Source: Gemmatimonadaceae bacterium (lineage in GTDB: Bacteria > Gemmatimonadota > Gemmatimonadetes > Gemmatimonadales > Gemmatimonadaceae). Taken from it: a stretch of DNA of 64,000 bases. Both the position numbers and the translations under genes were made by a program. Below, one piece after another: positions 8,855 to 18,572 of the stretch. Each line of letters opens with the position of its first letter. Within the stretch, counting starts at the first letter, position 1. The stretch covers positions 1,829,192 to 1,893,191 of the forward strand of contig JAHBVT010000001.1 of NCBI GenBank assembly GCA_019637355.1. Reading direction: 5' to 3'. A model generated the notes under the pieces. The model was not told where the DNA came from. It saw only the letters and a list, made by a program, of their open reading frames with translations, and made no database searches.

Positions 8855-9808
8855 ATGGACGGACTCGCAGTCCCCGTACACGGCTTTCGCATCCTGACGG
8901 GCAACGCCAATCGCCCGCTGGCCGAAAGCATCGCGAAGACGCTCGACGTGGACCTGTGCAAGGCCACGGTGTCGCGCTTTGCGGACGGTGAGGTCTTCGT
9001 GCGGTTGGACGAGAACGTGCGCGGCGCGGACGTGTTCATCGTCCAGCCGACCAGCACGCCGGCCGAGAGTATTATGGAGCTCCTGCTCCTGGTGGACGCC
9101 GCCAAGCGCGCCTCCGCCGCCCGCATCACCTGCGTGATGCCCTACTACGGCTACGCCCGGCAGGACCGCAAGGACCAGCCCCGCGTGGCCATCGGCGCCA
9201 AGCTGATGGCGAATATGATCGCCCGCGCCGGCGCCGACCGCATCCTCGGGCTGGATTTCCACTTCCATCAGCTCCAGGGCTTCTTCGACATCCCCGTCGA
9301 CCACCTCTACGCCGCGCCCGTCTTCACCGCACACTACCGGAAGAAGGGCCTCGTCGATCCGGTGGTCGTGGCGCCTGACGTCGGCTCGGCCAAGATGGCC
9401 CGCGGCTTCGCCAAGCGCCTCAACGCCTCGCTGGCCATCATCGACAAGCGTCGCCCCGTGGCCAACGTGGCCGAGGTCGTGAACGTCGTCGGTGAAGTCG
9501 AGGGCAAGGACTGCTTGCTGGCCGACGATATGATTGACACCGCCGGCACCGTGTCCGAGGCCGCCAAGGCCCTCAAGGACCTCGGCGCCCGCAACATTTA
9601 CGTGTGCGCGACGCACGCGCTGCTCTCCGGCCCCGCCGTCGAGCGGCTCAGCAACGCGCCGATCACCGAGGTCGCCATCACGGACTCCATCTTGCTGCCC
9701 GAGTCCAAGCGCTTCCCCACGCTGACGATCCTGTCGGTGGGTGAGCTGATGGCGAAGGCGATTCGGTTCACGCACAGCGATCAGAGTGTGTCGTCACTCT
9801 TTGAATGA
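8855..9808 (+). CDS. prs: Ribose-phosphate pyrophosphokinase
   Basis: Makes PRPP from ribose 5-phosphate and ATP for nucleotide, His and Trp synthesis. The 317-residue type I enzyme shows FADGEVFVRL, the ATP-binding YYGYARQDRK near residue 95, HFHQLQGFFDIP, and the PRPP loop LLADDMIDTAGT near 225. The end FTHSDQSVSSLFE matches the hexameric class I enzymes. Followed directly by a repeat-rich region. Confidence 0.96.
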   Translation: MDGLAVPVHGFRILTGNANRPLAESIAKTLDVDLCKATVSRFADGEVFVRLDENVRGADVFIVQPTSTPAESIMELLLLVDAAKRASAARITCVMPYYGYARQDRKDQPRVAIGAKLMANMIARAGADRILGLDFHFHQLQGFFDIPVDHLYAAPVFTAHYRKKGLVDPVVVAPDVGSAKMARGFAKRLNASLAIIDKRRPVANVAEVVNVVGEVEGKDCLLADDMIDTAGTVSEAAKALKDLGARNIYVCATHALLSGPAVERLSNAPITEVAITDSILLPESKRFPTLTILSVGELMAKAIRFTHSDQSVSSLFE

Positions 9809-9957
9809 AGACTTGAGACGTGAGACTTGAGACGTGAGACTTGAGATGTGAGACGGGGACTTGGGACGTGGGAGCGTCCCGCCGCCGTCTGTTGGTGCAG
9901 GACCCATTCGTTAGGCTCGAGACCTCTCACGTCCCACGTCTCAAGTCTCACGTCCGG
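9809..9957. repeat. Tandem/inverted repeat, family A (GAGACTTGAGACGT), without a gene inside
   Basis: Three near-perfect copies of a 14-base unit (GAGACTTGAGACGT-like) run directly after the prs stop, degenerate into related units to about 9870, and return as an inverted block at 9919-9957. The arms can pair over more than 20 bases. The approximately 50 bases between the arms hold no gene. The same family brackets the gene at 13494. Confidence 0.85.
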
Positions 9958-10031
9958 GAACCCAGGTCGACGCTGGTCCGGATTCGCCGGGAAACCACGT
10001 AGCGACCGAAACTTTCGCAGGAATCGTCCCA

Positions 10032-10685
10032 ATGGCTACCGCCAATCTCTCCGCCAAGTCCCGCTCCACCACCGGCAAGGGTGTCGCCCGCAAGCTGCGC
10101 GCCGCCGGTGAAGTCCCCGCCGTCATCTACGGGCACGCCCGTGCGCCGCAGCCGCTGGCGCTCAACGCCCACGAGCTCGCGCTGCTCCTCGAGAAGGTGC
10201 CCTACCAGAGCACCGTCATCGAGCTCACCCTCGACGGCGGCAATGCCCGCACGCTGATCCGCGAGATCCAGCGCCATCCGTTCAAGAAGCAGATCCTCCA
10301 CGTCGACTTCCAGGAACTGGTCGCCGGCGAGAAGGTCCACGTGAAGGTTCCGGTCCACCTCGTCGGCACCGCCGACGGCGTGCGCAACGGCGGCGGCCTG
10401 ATCGACCACATCCTCCACGAGGTGGAGATTATGGTCGACCCCTCCGACATCCCGGGCCATCTCGATGTCGACATCACGTCGCTGACCATCGGCCACTCGA
10501 TCCACGCCGGCGAGATCGTGCTGCCGGCCGGCATCGAGCTGCTCACGGACGAGGACGCCACGATCTGCGTCTGCGCCGCGCCGAAGGTTGCCGAGGAAGT
10601 GGCGGCCCCGGCCGCGGCTGATGCGCCGGCCGAGCCGGAGCTCATCCGCAAGGCCAAGGCCGACGAGGCCGAAGAGGCCAAGTAA
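10032..10685 (+). CDS. rplY: Large ribosomal subunit protein bL25 (long, CTC form)
   Basis: Binds 5S rRNA in the 50S subunit. At 217 residues it is the long CTC type: an N-terminal L25 domain (KSRSTTGKGVARKLRAAGEVPAV, then GHARAPQPLALN) to about residue 95, a C-terminal TL5-type beta domain with GVRNGGGLIDHILHEVE, then an Ala/Glu-rich charged tail. pth follows after 30 bases, a widely conserved gene order. Confidence 0.94.
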   Translation: MATANLSAKSRSTTGKGVARKLRAAGEVPAVIYGHARAPQPLALNAHELALLLEKVPYQSTVIELTLDGGNARTLIREIQRHPFKKQILHVDFQELVAGEKVHVKVPVHLVGTADGVRNGGGLIDHILHEVEIMVDPSDIPGHLDVDITSLTIGHSIHAGEIVLPAGIELLTDEDATICVCAAPKVAEEVAAPAAADAPAEPELIRKAKADEAEEAK

Positions 10686-10715
10686 GCCGAACCCGCCCGC
10701 GATCGCGTCCCGGCG

Positions 10716-11288
10716 ATGAAGGTCATCCTCGGGCTCGGGAATCCCGGGCGGGAGTACGCCGGTACACGCCACAACGTCGGCTGGTGGGTCGTCGACCACC
10801 TCGCCGACGTGTGGCAGTTGGATCCCTGGCGCAAGGACGGCGAGGCGATGACCGCCTCGGGCACGGTGGGGCGCGTGAAGGTCCGGCTCGTGAAGCCGCA
10901 GACCTTTATGAACCTCTCCGGCCAGGTCCTCAGGCCCTGGCAGCGGCGCCCCTTCTGGGCCGCGGCCACCGACCTGATGGTCGTCGTGGACGAAGTGCAG
11001 TTGGAGACCGGCACCTATCGGTTCCGGGCCCGCGGCTCCAGTGGCGGGCATAACGGGCTCAAGAGCATCGAGCAGCAGCTCAAGAGCCAGGAGTACGCGC
11101 GGCTGCGGGTGGGCGTGGGCCCCACCGACCCGCAACGGCGCATCGGCGACCTCGCCGAGTATGTGTTGGATCAGTTCGGGAAGGCAGACGCGGAGCAGGT
11201 CCGCACGCTGCTGCCGACCTTCGAGGAGGCCCTGCGCCTCTGGACCACCGATGGCATCGAACGCACGATGAACGCGTTCAACCGTTAG
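10716..11288 (+). CDS. pth: Peptidyl-tRNA hydrolase
   Basis: Recycles peptidyl-tRNA dropped from ribosomes. The 190-residue protein opens with [20 protein letters not shown], where His19 is the catalytic base; FMNLSG, the catalytic Asp in VVVDEVQL and GGHNGLKS follow at the usual spacing. It forms a pair with rplY upstream; hppA begins 29 bases downstream. Confidence 0.96.
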   Translation: MKVILGLGNPGREYAGTRHNVGWWVVDHLADVWQLDPWRKDGEAMTASGTVGRVKVRLVKPQTFMNLSGQVLRPWQRRPFWAAATDLMVVVDEVQLETGTYRFRARGSSGGHNGLKSIEQQLKSQEYARLRVGVGPTDPQRRIGDLAEYVLDQFGKADAEQVRTLLPTFEEALRLWTTDGIERTMNAFNR

Positions 11289-11317
11289 GCGTCACCCACC
11301 TTCACACCACTCCCCCA

Positions 11318-13378
<2,061 letters not shown>

Positions 13379-13432
13379 GACGTGAGACTTGAGACGTGAG
13401 ACGTGAGACTTGAGACGTGAGACTTGAGAGGG
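13379..13432. repeat. Family A repeat, left arm beside the four-helix-bundle gene
   Basis: Five tandem units of the GTGAGACTTGAGAC type, head to tail, beginning directly at the hppA stop codon. The last 24 bases or so are the exact reverse complement of the block at 13965-13996 on the other side of the next gene. Confidence 0.85.
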
Positions 13433-13493
13433 GGCGGCCAGTGCGGCTGCCCCCTCTCTCGTTCTCGCTCATCTTCTCTCTGCTTCGATTCGC

Positions 13494-13895
13494 TCAGCTG
13501 CGTGCTGCGGTCCTGCGCTTGGAGGGCGATGTTGAGGAGATTCGCTCGCGCACCCTGCGACCGAGGGCGTTCAGCATGGCTTGGATCTCACCGAGCCGCG
13601 CTTCAAGCACCGCGAAGGTCTTGAGGTCGATCGCCCCCAAGTCTTTGGCCAGCAGAAGGTGGTATTCGGCCTCTCTGGCGGAGGCGAGCGCGATGGTGAG
13701 GTGTCTGTTGAACTGCGCCTGCGAACCGAGGCCTGCGCCCTCGACGATGTTGGCTGGGATGGAGGAAATCGCCCGCCTCAGTTGATGCGCGAGTCCTGGA
13801 AACCGGCGCACCATCTGACCCTCGGTAATCGGGTACACGAGGAGCGTGAGAGCGTGCGCCTTCTCCCACACAGCGAGTCTGCGGAAGGGATGCAT
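13494..13895 (-). CDS. Four-helix-bundle protein (S23/23S rRNA IVP family)
   Basis: 133 residues; family hallmarks are the N-terminal [18 protein letters not shown], the central [21 protein letters not shown] stretch (written in two parts, [12 protein letters not shown] and SQAQFN) and the [15 protein letters not shown] helix near residue 90. Relatives are encoded in 23S rRNA intervening sequences, and the diversity-generating-retroelement accessory protein Avd has the same fold. The biochemical role is unknown, with nucleic-acid binding the usual suggestion. The gene lies alone and antiparallel between two inverted family A repeats. Confidence 0.85.
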   Translation of the reverse strand: MHPFRRLAVWEKAHALTLLVYPITEGQMVRRFPGLAHQLRRAISSIPANIVEGAGLGSQAQFNRHLTIALASAREAEYHLLLAKDLGAIDLKTFAVLEARLGEIQAMLNALGRRVRERISSTSPSKRRTAARS

Positions 13896-13964
13896 AGGAG
13901 AACACTGTGCTCCGAGGGCGTCACCGGAGCGTCATTCCCTCGCAGGCGATTACCTTTCGTGGCG

Positions 13965-13996
13965 CCTCTCAGGTCTCAAGTCTCACGTCTCAAGTC
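13965..13996. repeat. Family A repeat, right arm beside the four-helix-bundle gene
   Basis: Inverted counterpart of 13379-13432, pairing over about 24 bases. It ends 3 bases before the ychF start codon, so any ychF promoter or ribosome-binding site must overlap it. Confidence 0.85.
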
Positions 13997-13999
13997 CTA

Positions 14000-15100
14000 A
14001 TGCTCTCTCTCGGAATCGTCGGCCTCCCCAACGTCGGCAAAAGCAGCCTCTTCAACGCCCTCACCGCCGCCAAGGCCGAAGCCGCAAACTATCCCTTCTG
14101 CACCATCGACCCCAACGTCGGCGTCGTGAACGTCCCCGACCCGCGCCTGGAGCGGCTGGCGGAGATCGTGAAGCCGGAGCGTACGGTGCCGGCCGCGGTG
14201 CAGTTCGTGGACATCGCCGGCCTCGTGAAGGGCGCGAGCACGGGCGAAGGCCGCGGCAATGCCTTCCTCTCGAACATCCGCGAGACGGACGCGATCGTGC
14301 ACGTCGTGCGCTGCTTCGACGACGAGGACGTGATCCACGTGGACGGCTCGGTGGACCCGGTGCGCGACCGCGCGACGATCGAGTTCGAACTCGCACTGGC
14401 GGACCTCGCGGTGGTGGAGAAGCGGCTCGACAAAGCCAAGCGCGCCGCCAAGACGGGCGACAAGGACGCGGCCGCCGAAGTTTCGTCGCTGGAGAAGGCG
14501 CACAAGCCGCTGGCCGACGGGCAGGCGCTCTGGCACGTCTCGCTCACGCCGGAAGACCGCGAGCGCCTGAAGGGCCTGCAGCTGCTCACGCTCAAGCCGA
14601 TCCTCTACGCCGCCAACGTCACCGACGGCGAGCTCACCGGCGCCGAGGGCGCGCACGTGACGGCGCTGCGCGCCGCGATCGCCGCCGACCACGAGCCGGC
14701 GCAGGTGGTGACCTTCTCGGCCAAGATCGAGATGGAACTCGCCGAGCTGCCACCGGCCGACAAGCAGGAGTTCCTCGCCTCACTCGGCATCGAGAGCGCC
14801 GGCCTCGACCGGTTGATCCGCGGCGGCTACTCCCTGCTCGGCCTGCAGACCTACTTCACGGCGGGCGAGAAGGAAGTGCGTGCCTGGACGATCAAGCAGG
14901 GCGACACGGCGCCGAAGGCGGCGGGTGTGATCCACACGGACTTCGAGAAGGGCTTCATCCGCGCCGAGACGGTGAGCTTCGCGGACTTCGTGGCGCACGG
15001 CGGCTGGAAGGGCGCGCGCGAGAAGGGCGTGGCCCGTGCGGAAGGAAAGGAATACGTGATGCAGGACGGCGATGTCGTACTCTTCCGCTTCAACGTGTGA
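14000..15100 (+). CDS. ychF: Redox-regulated ATPase YchF (OLA1 family)
   Basis: Obg-related P-loop protein that hydrolyses ATP rather than GTP and associates with ribosomes. The 366 residues carry Walker A GLPNVGKSS near residue 8, switch I FCTIDPNVG, Walker B VDIAGLVKGAS, and the altered specificity motif (ANVTDGE instead of NKxD). The C-terminal TGS domain (QTYFTAGEKEVRAWTI to the end) is complete. The ATG at 14000 directly follows the right arm of a repeat. Confidence 0.96.
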   Translation: MLSLGIVGLPNVGKSSLFNALTAAKAEAANYPFCTIDPNVGVVNVPDPRLERLAEIVKPERTVPAAVQFVDIAGLVKGASTGEGRGNAFLSNIRETDAIVHVVRCFDDEDVIHVDGSVDPVRDRATIEFELALADLAVVEKRLDKAKRAAKTGDKDAAAEVSSLEKAHKPLADGQALWHVSLTPEDRERLKGLQLLTLKPILYAANVTDGELTGAEGAHVTALRAAIAADHEPAQVVTFSAKIEMELAELPPADKQEFLASLGIESAGLDRLIRGGYSLLGLQTYFTAGEKEVRAWTIKQGDTAPKAAGVIHTDFEKGFIRAETVSFADFVAHGGWKGAREKGVARAEGKEYVMQDGDVVLFRFNV

Positions 15101-15106
15101 GTACTG

Positions 15107-15165
15107 GACGGATGACGGATGACGGATGCAAACTGCACCCTATGCATCCGTCATCCGCCCTCCGT
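15107..15165. repeat. Family B repeat (GGATGACGGA type) overlapping a start codon
   Basis: Three tandem GACGGAT units and an inverted block pair as a perfect 15-bp stem (15116-15130 with 15143-15157) around a 12-base loop. The ATG of the downstream TPR gene lies at 15142, at the edge of the right arm, so the first codons of that gene are repeat-derived. Confidence 0.85.
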
Positions 15166-16011
15166 CCCATCCTCGTAGCGACCGCACTCGCCGCCTCGAG
15201 CACCCTCGCCCTCGCCCAGCGCACTCCCTCCCCCGGCTCGCTCGACGCCGCGCGCGCCGCGGCCCAGCGGACGCCCGGCGACCTGGATGCCACCATCTGG
15301 CTCGGGCGCTTCATCGGCTACACCGGCGACTTCGAGCAGGCGGTGCGCATCTACACCGAGGCGCTGGCGACGCGGCCCGACGAGCCCTGGCTGCTGCGGC
15401 ACCGCGGGCATCGCTACATCTCGATGCGGCAGTTCGACGCGGCGATCGGCGACCTCAGGCGCGCCTACGACCTGACCGTCGGCAAGGCGGACGTGGTGGA
15501 ACCGGACGGGCAGCCGAACCCGCGCGGCATCCCGACGAGTTCGCTGCAGTCCAACATCCGCTACCACCTCGCCCTCGCGCACTTCCTGCGCTACGAGTTC
15601 GCCGAGGCGGCGCGGTATTGGGAGGAGGACGCCCGCGTCGCGCGCAACCTCGACCACCGCGTGGCCGCGACGTATTGGTGGGTGCTCTCACTCGCGCGCC
15701 AGCGTGATTCGGAGGCCGTGCAGGCGGCGCTCGCGCCCATCCGCGCGGATTGGGAGATCATCGAGAACGGCAGCTATCACCGCCTGCTGCTGTGGATGAA
15801 GGGCGAGATGACGGACGCGGAGCTGCGCGCGACGATGACGACGCCGCTGGAGCGGCAGACCATCGGCAACGGGATGGCGCAGTGGAACCAGGCGCGGGGG
15901 CGGCGGCAGTCGGCGGAGGACCTGGTGCGTGAAGTGCTGGCGACGGGCCCCTCGGCGAGCTTCGGCTATCTCGGCGCCGAAGCGCTGGGGCGCGAGCTGG
16001 GCATTAGATAG
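15142..16011 (+). CDS. Secreted TPR-repeat protein
   Basis: 289 residues with an N-terminal signal peptide (ATALAASSTLALAQ) preceded by a short HPSSALRP leader encoded by repeat DNA. Helical tetratricopeptide-like units follow, for example DLDATIWLGRFIGYTGDFEQA and PWLLRHRGHRYISMRQFDAA, then AHFLRYEFAEAARYWEED. It probably acts as a periplasmic protein-interaction module; no enzymatic motif is seen. The gene stands alone, bracketed by two family B repeats at 15107-15165 and 16014-16098. Confidence 0.75.
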   Translation: MHPSSALRPILVATALAASSTLALAQRTPSPGSLDAARAAAQRTPGDLDATIWLGRFIGYTGDFEQAVRIYTEALATRPDEPWLLRHRGHRYISMRQFDAAIGDLRRAYDLTVGKADVVEPDGQPNPRGIPTSSLQSNIRYHLALAHFLRYEFAEAARYWEEDARVARNLDHRVAATYWWVLSLARQRDSEAVQAALAPIRADWEIIENGSYHRLLLWMKGEMTDAELRATMTTPLERQTIGNGMAQWNQARGRRQSAEDLVREVLATGPSASFGYLGAEALGRELGIR

Positions 16012-16013
16012 GG

Positions 16014-16098
16014 GACGGATGACGGAGGACGGATGCTGGACCATCCGTGTAGCATCCGTCCTCCGTCATCCGTCATCCGTCCTCCGTCATCCGTCATC
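16014..16098. repeat. Family B repeat, perfect 24-bp hairpin plus tandem tail
   Basis: Positions 16014-16037 pair perfectly with 16051-16074 over 24 bp around a 13-base loop, and further inverted units continue to 16098. It begins 3 bases after the TPR stop codon. No T-run follows, so it is not a standard intrinsic terminator. Confidence 0.9.
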
Positions 16099-16210
16099 AA
16101 ACACGTGCATCCGAGGCCCAAACGTGTTAAGTTGCTTGGGTTGACGTGCCTCGCGCGCCCGTTCGTCGGCCTGATGGCGCCTCGCGCCGTGTGACGGCCC
16201 ATCCTGTCGT

Positions 16211-17077
16211 GTGCCCCCATTGCGGCGCGCGGCCAAGATCGCCTCTCCACCTGGCTCTCGCGCCTCGGCGCGGAAGTCGCCGCCACGGGAGATTGCACGT
16301 CTGGAACCGACGCTGGCATCCCACCACGTCGCACCGGCCCCACGCCGGCGCGACATCCGCGTCCTCGGCACGGACCTCGACGGGACCTTTCTCGCCGGAA
16401 GCGACCGCGCCCGCAACGCCCTGATCGCGCATTTCCGCGACCACCCCGAACGGCGCCTGCTCTACGTGACGGGCCGTTCGGCGGCGAGCGTGCGCGCGCT
16501 CATCGCCGACGGCCTGCTGCCGCAGCCGGACGCGATGATCTGCGACGTCGGCGCCTTCGTCGTCACCGACGACGCGCCTGACGTGGCCGCCGAGCTGCTG
16601 GCCGAGATCCACGCCGCCTGGGGCGACTCGGGGGCACAGGCGCGCGCCGCATTGGCCGGACTCGCGGGCCTCAGGCTGCAGGAGGACTTCGGGCCGTACC
16701 GCGTCTCGTACTACTGCAACGATCCACGCATCGCGGCCGAGGCCGCCGCGCGCCTGGCCGACCTCGACTGCGACGTGCTCGCCTCCGGCGGCTGCTACCT
16801 CGACGTGCTCCCGCGCGGCATCAACAAGGGCACGACGCTCCGCCGCCTCGTGGCCGAGTGGGGCGCGCCGGGTGAGGCCGTACTCGCCGCCGGCGACAGC
16901 GCCAACGACCTCTCGATGTTCCACGCCGGCGTCTGCGCCGTCGCGGTCGGCAACTCCGACGCCGACTTGCTAGCCCAGATGCCGGCTGGCGATCACCTGC
17001 TGCGCGCCGATGGGCCCGGCTGCGACGGAATCCTCGAGGCCCTGGACGCCTTTGGCGTGGAGCTCCCCCGTGTCTGA
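16211..17077 (+). CDS. HAD-family sugar phosphatase, probable glucosylglycerol-phosphate phosphatase
   Basis: A Cof/sucrose-phosphatase-type HAD hydrolase. Motif I is DLDGTF near residue 55, motif II TGRS, and motif IV GDSANDLSMF near 238; INKGTTLRRL supplies the lysine. Related HAD domains are fused to glucosylglycerol-phosphate synthase in some bacteria, and here the next gene encodes that synthase with an 8-base overlap, so dephosphorylation of glucosylglycerol phosphate is the likely role. Trehalose- or sucrose-phosphate phosphatase are alternatives. The start is uncertain: GTG at 16211 gives a long basic N-terminal stretch of about 48 residues before the fold. Confidence 0.8.
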   Translation: MPPLRRAAKIASPPGSRASARKSPPREIARLEPTLASHHVAPAPRRRDIRVLGTDLDGTFLAGSDRARNALIAHFRDHPERRLLYVTGRSAASVRALIADGLLPQPDAMICDVGAFVVTDDAPDVAAELLAEIHAAWGDSGAQARAALAGLAGLRLQEDFGPYRVSYYCNDPRIAAEAAARLADLDCDVLASGGCYLDVLPRGINKGTTLRRLVAEWGAPGEAVLAAGDSANDLSMFHAGVCAVAVGNSDADLLAQMPAGDHLLRADGPGCDGILEALDAFGVELPRV

Positions 17078-18572
17078 ACTTGTCGTCGTCTACCATCGCC
17101 AGCCCTTCGAACGCGCCATCGTCGACGGCGTGGAGACGCTGCGCAGTCACCGCAGTCCCAACGGCATCGTGCCGACGCTGCGCGGCTTCTTCCAGCACTT
17201 CGACCGCGGCACCTGGCTGGCGTGGACGGAGGTCGAAGCGGCCAAGGCGGGACGCATCGTCTCGCGCGAAGCCATCGCCTTCAGCGGCGAGGCCTACGAT
17301 GTGGCGCAACTCGGCCTCACGCGCGAGCAGGTCACTTCGTTCTACAAGGTCACGTCCAAGGCGGCCCTGTGGCCGATCCTGCACAGCTTCGTGGATCGCT
17401 TTGACTACGACGCCGCCGACTGGGCGACCTTCCGCGAGGTGAACGAGCGCTTCGCCGAGGCCACCTGCGAGGTGGCGGAGCCAGGCGCCGTCGTCTGGCT
17501 GCACGACTACAACCTGTGGCTCGCGCCCAAGCTCATCCGCGCGCGGCGCCCGGACCTGCGCCTCGCGTTCTTCCACCACACGCCCTTCCCGGGCAGCGAC
17601 GTCTTCGGCGTGCTCCCCTGGCGCACCGAGATCACCGAGAGCCTGCTCAGCTGCGACCGGGTGGGCTTCCACGTGCCGCGCTACACCGAGAACTTCGCGA
17701 CCGTCGCGCGGGCCTTCGCCGGCGCGCGCGTGACCAAGCGCCAACCCGTCGCCGACCGGCTGCAGCCGGACGGCTGGGCGCTGCAGGAGACCTCCGTGGT
17801 CACCGAGCTGGAGTGGAACGGTCGCCGCATCCACGTGGACACGGTGCCGCTGGGCGTGAACGTGGACCGCATCACCGAGACCGTCGCGCAGGACGTCACG
17901 CAGCGGCGCGCCCGGGAGATCCGCGCCGGCTCGGGCGTCGAGACGCTGTGCTTCGCCGTCAGCCGTGCGGATTACACCAAGGGCACCGTCGAGCTGCTCG
18001 ACGCCTTCGCGCGGTTGCTGGAGCGCCGCCCCGCGCTCATCGGCCACATCAAGCTCCACGTCGTCTGCGTGCCGCCGGCCCCGGGCATCCGCGTGTACGA
18101 CGAGATCCAATCGGCCATCGAGCAGCGCGTCGGCAACATCAACGGCCGCTTCGCCACGCTCGACTGGGCGCCGGTGGTGCTCTTCGCGCAGCCCCTGCCC
18201 TTCGACGAACTGATGGCCTGGTACCTCGCCAGCGACATCTGCCTCGTGACGGCCCTGCGCGACGGACTCAACCTCGTCGCCAAGGAATTCATCGCCACCA
18301 AGCAGGGCCAGGACGGCCGGCTCGTGCTGTCGGAGTTCGCCGGCGCGGCCGTCGAGCTCGACGCGGCGGTGCTCACGCACCCCTACTCGGCGCGTTCGAT
18401 GGACCGCGCGCTGGACGAGGCGCTGGACCTCTCGCCGGAAGACGAGCGGGCCCGCGCCGCACGGCTCTGGGACGTCACCCGCACGCACGACCTCGCGTGG
18501 TGGACGCGCGAGATGCTCGGCCGCCTCGGCATCGCCGACGATGCCGCGGCGACCAAGGCGCCCGCGGCCTAG
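17070..18572 (+). CDS. ggpS: Glucosylglycerol-phosphate synthase (GT20)
   Basis: Transfers glucose from ADP-glucose to glycerol 3-phosphate, making the precursor of the compatible solute glucosylglycerol. The protein is 500 residues, like cyanobacterial GgpS. It opens with ELVVVYHRQPFER and SPNGIVPTLRGFF, which are GgpS rather than OtsA features; HDYNLWLAP, FFHHTPFPGSDVF, and SRADYTKG with ALRDGLNLVAKEF supply the GT20 donor and acceptor sites. The GTG start overlaps the phosphatase end by 8 bases. Its stop overlaps the convergent transporter stop. Trehalose-phosphate synthase is the main alternative. Confidence 0.85.
   Translation: MSELVVVYHRQPFERAIVDGVETLRSHRSPNGIVPTLRGFFQHFDRGTWLAWTEVEAAKAGRIVSREAIAFSGEAYDVAQLGLTREQVTSFYKVTSKAALWPILHSFVDRFDYDAADWATFREVNERFAEATCEVAEPGAVVWLHDYNLWLAPKLIRARRPDLRLAFFHHTPFPGSDVFGVLPWRTEITESLLSCDRVGFHVPRYTENFATVARAFAGARVTKRQPVADRLQPDGWALQETSVVTELEWNGRRIHVDTVPLGVNVDRITETVAQDVTQRRAREIRAGSGVETLCFAVSRADYTKGTVELLDAFARLLERRPALIGHIKLHVVCVPPAPGIRVYDEIQSAIEQRVGNINGRFATLDWAPVVLFAQPLPFDELMAWYLASDICLVTALRDGLNLVAKEFIATKQGQDGRLVLSEFAGAAVELDAAVLTHPYSARSMDRALDEALDLSPEDERARAARLWDVTRTHDLAWWTREMLGRLGIADDAAATKAPAA

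Noticed and set aside
13379-13432. CRISPR array
   Set aside because: Units of 14 bases are directly adjacent without spacers and there are no cas genes; these are tandem repeats.
17070-18572. Trehalose-6-phosphate synthase (otsA)
   Set aside because: The opening YHRQPFER and SPNGIVPTL segments and the length fit GgpS better; kept as alternative only.
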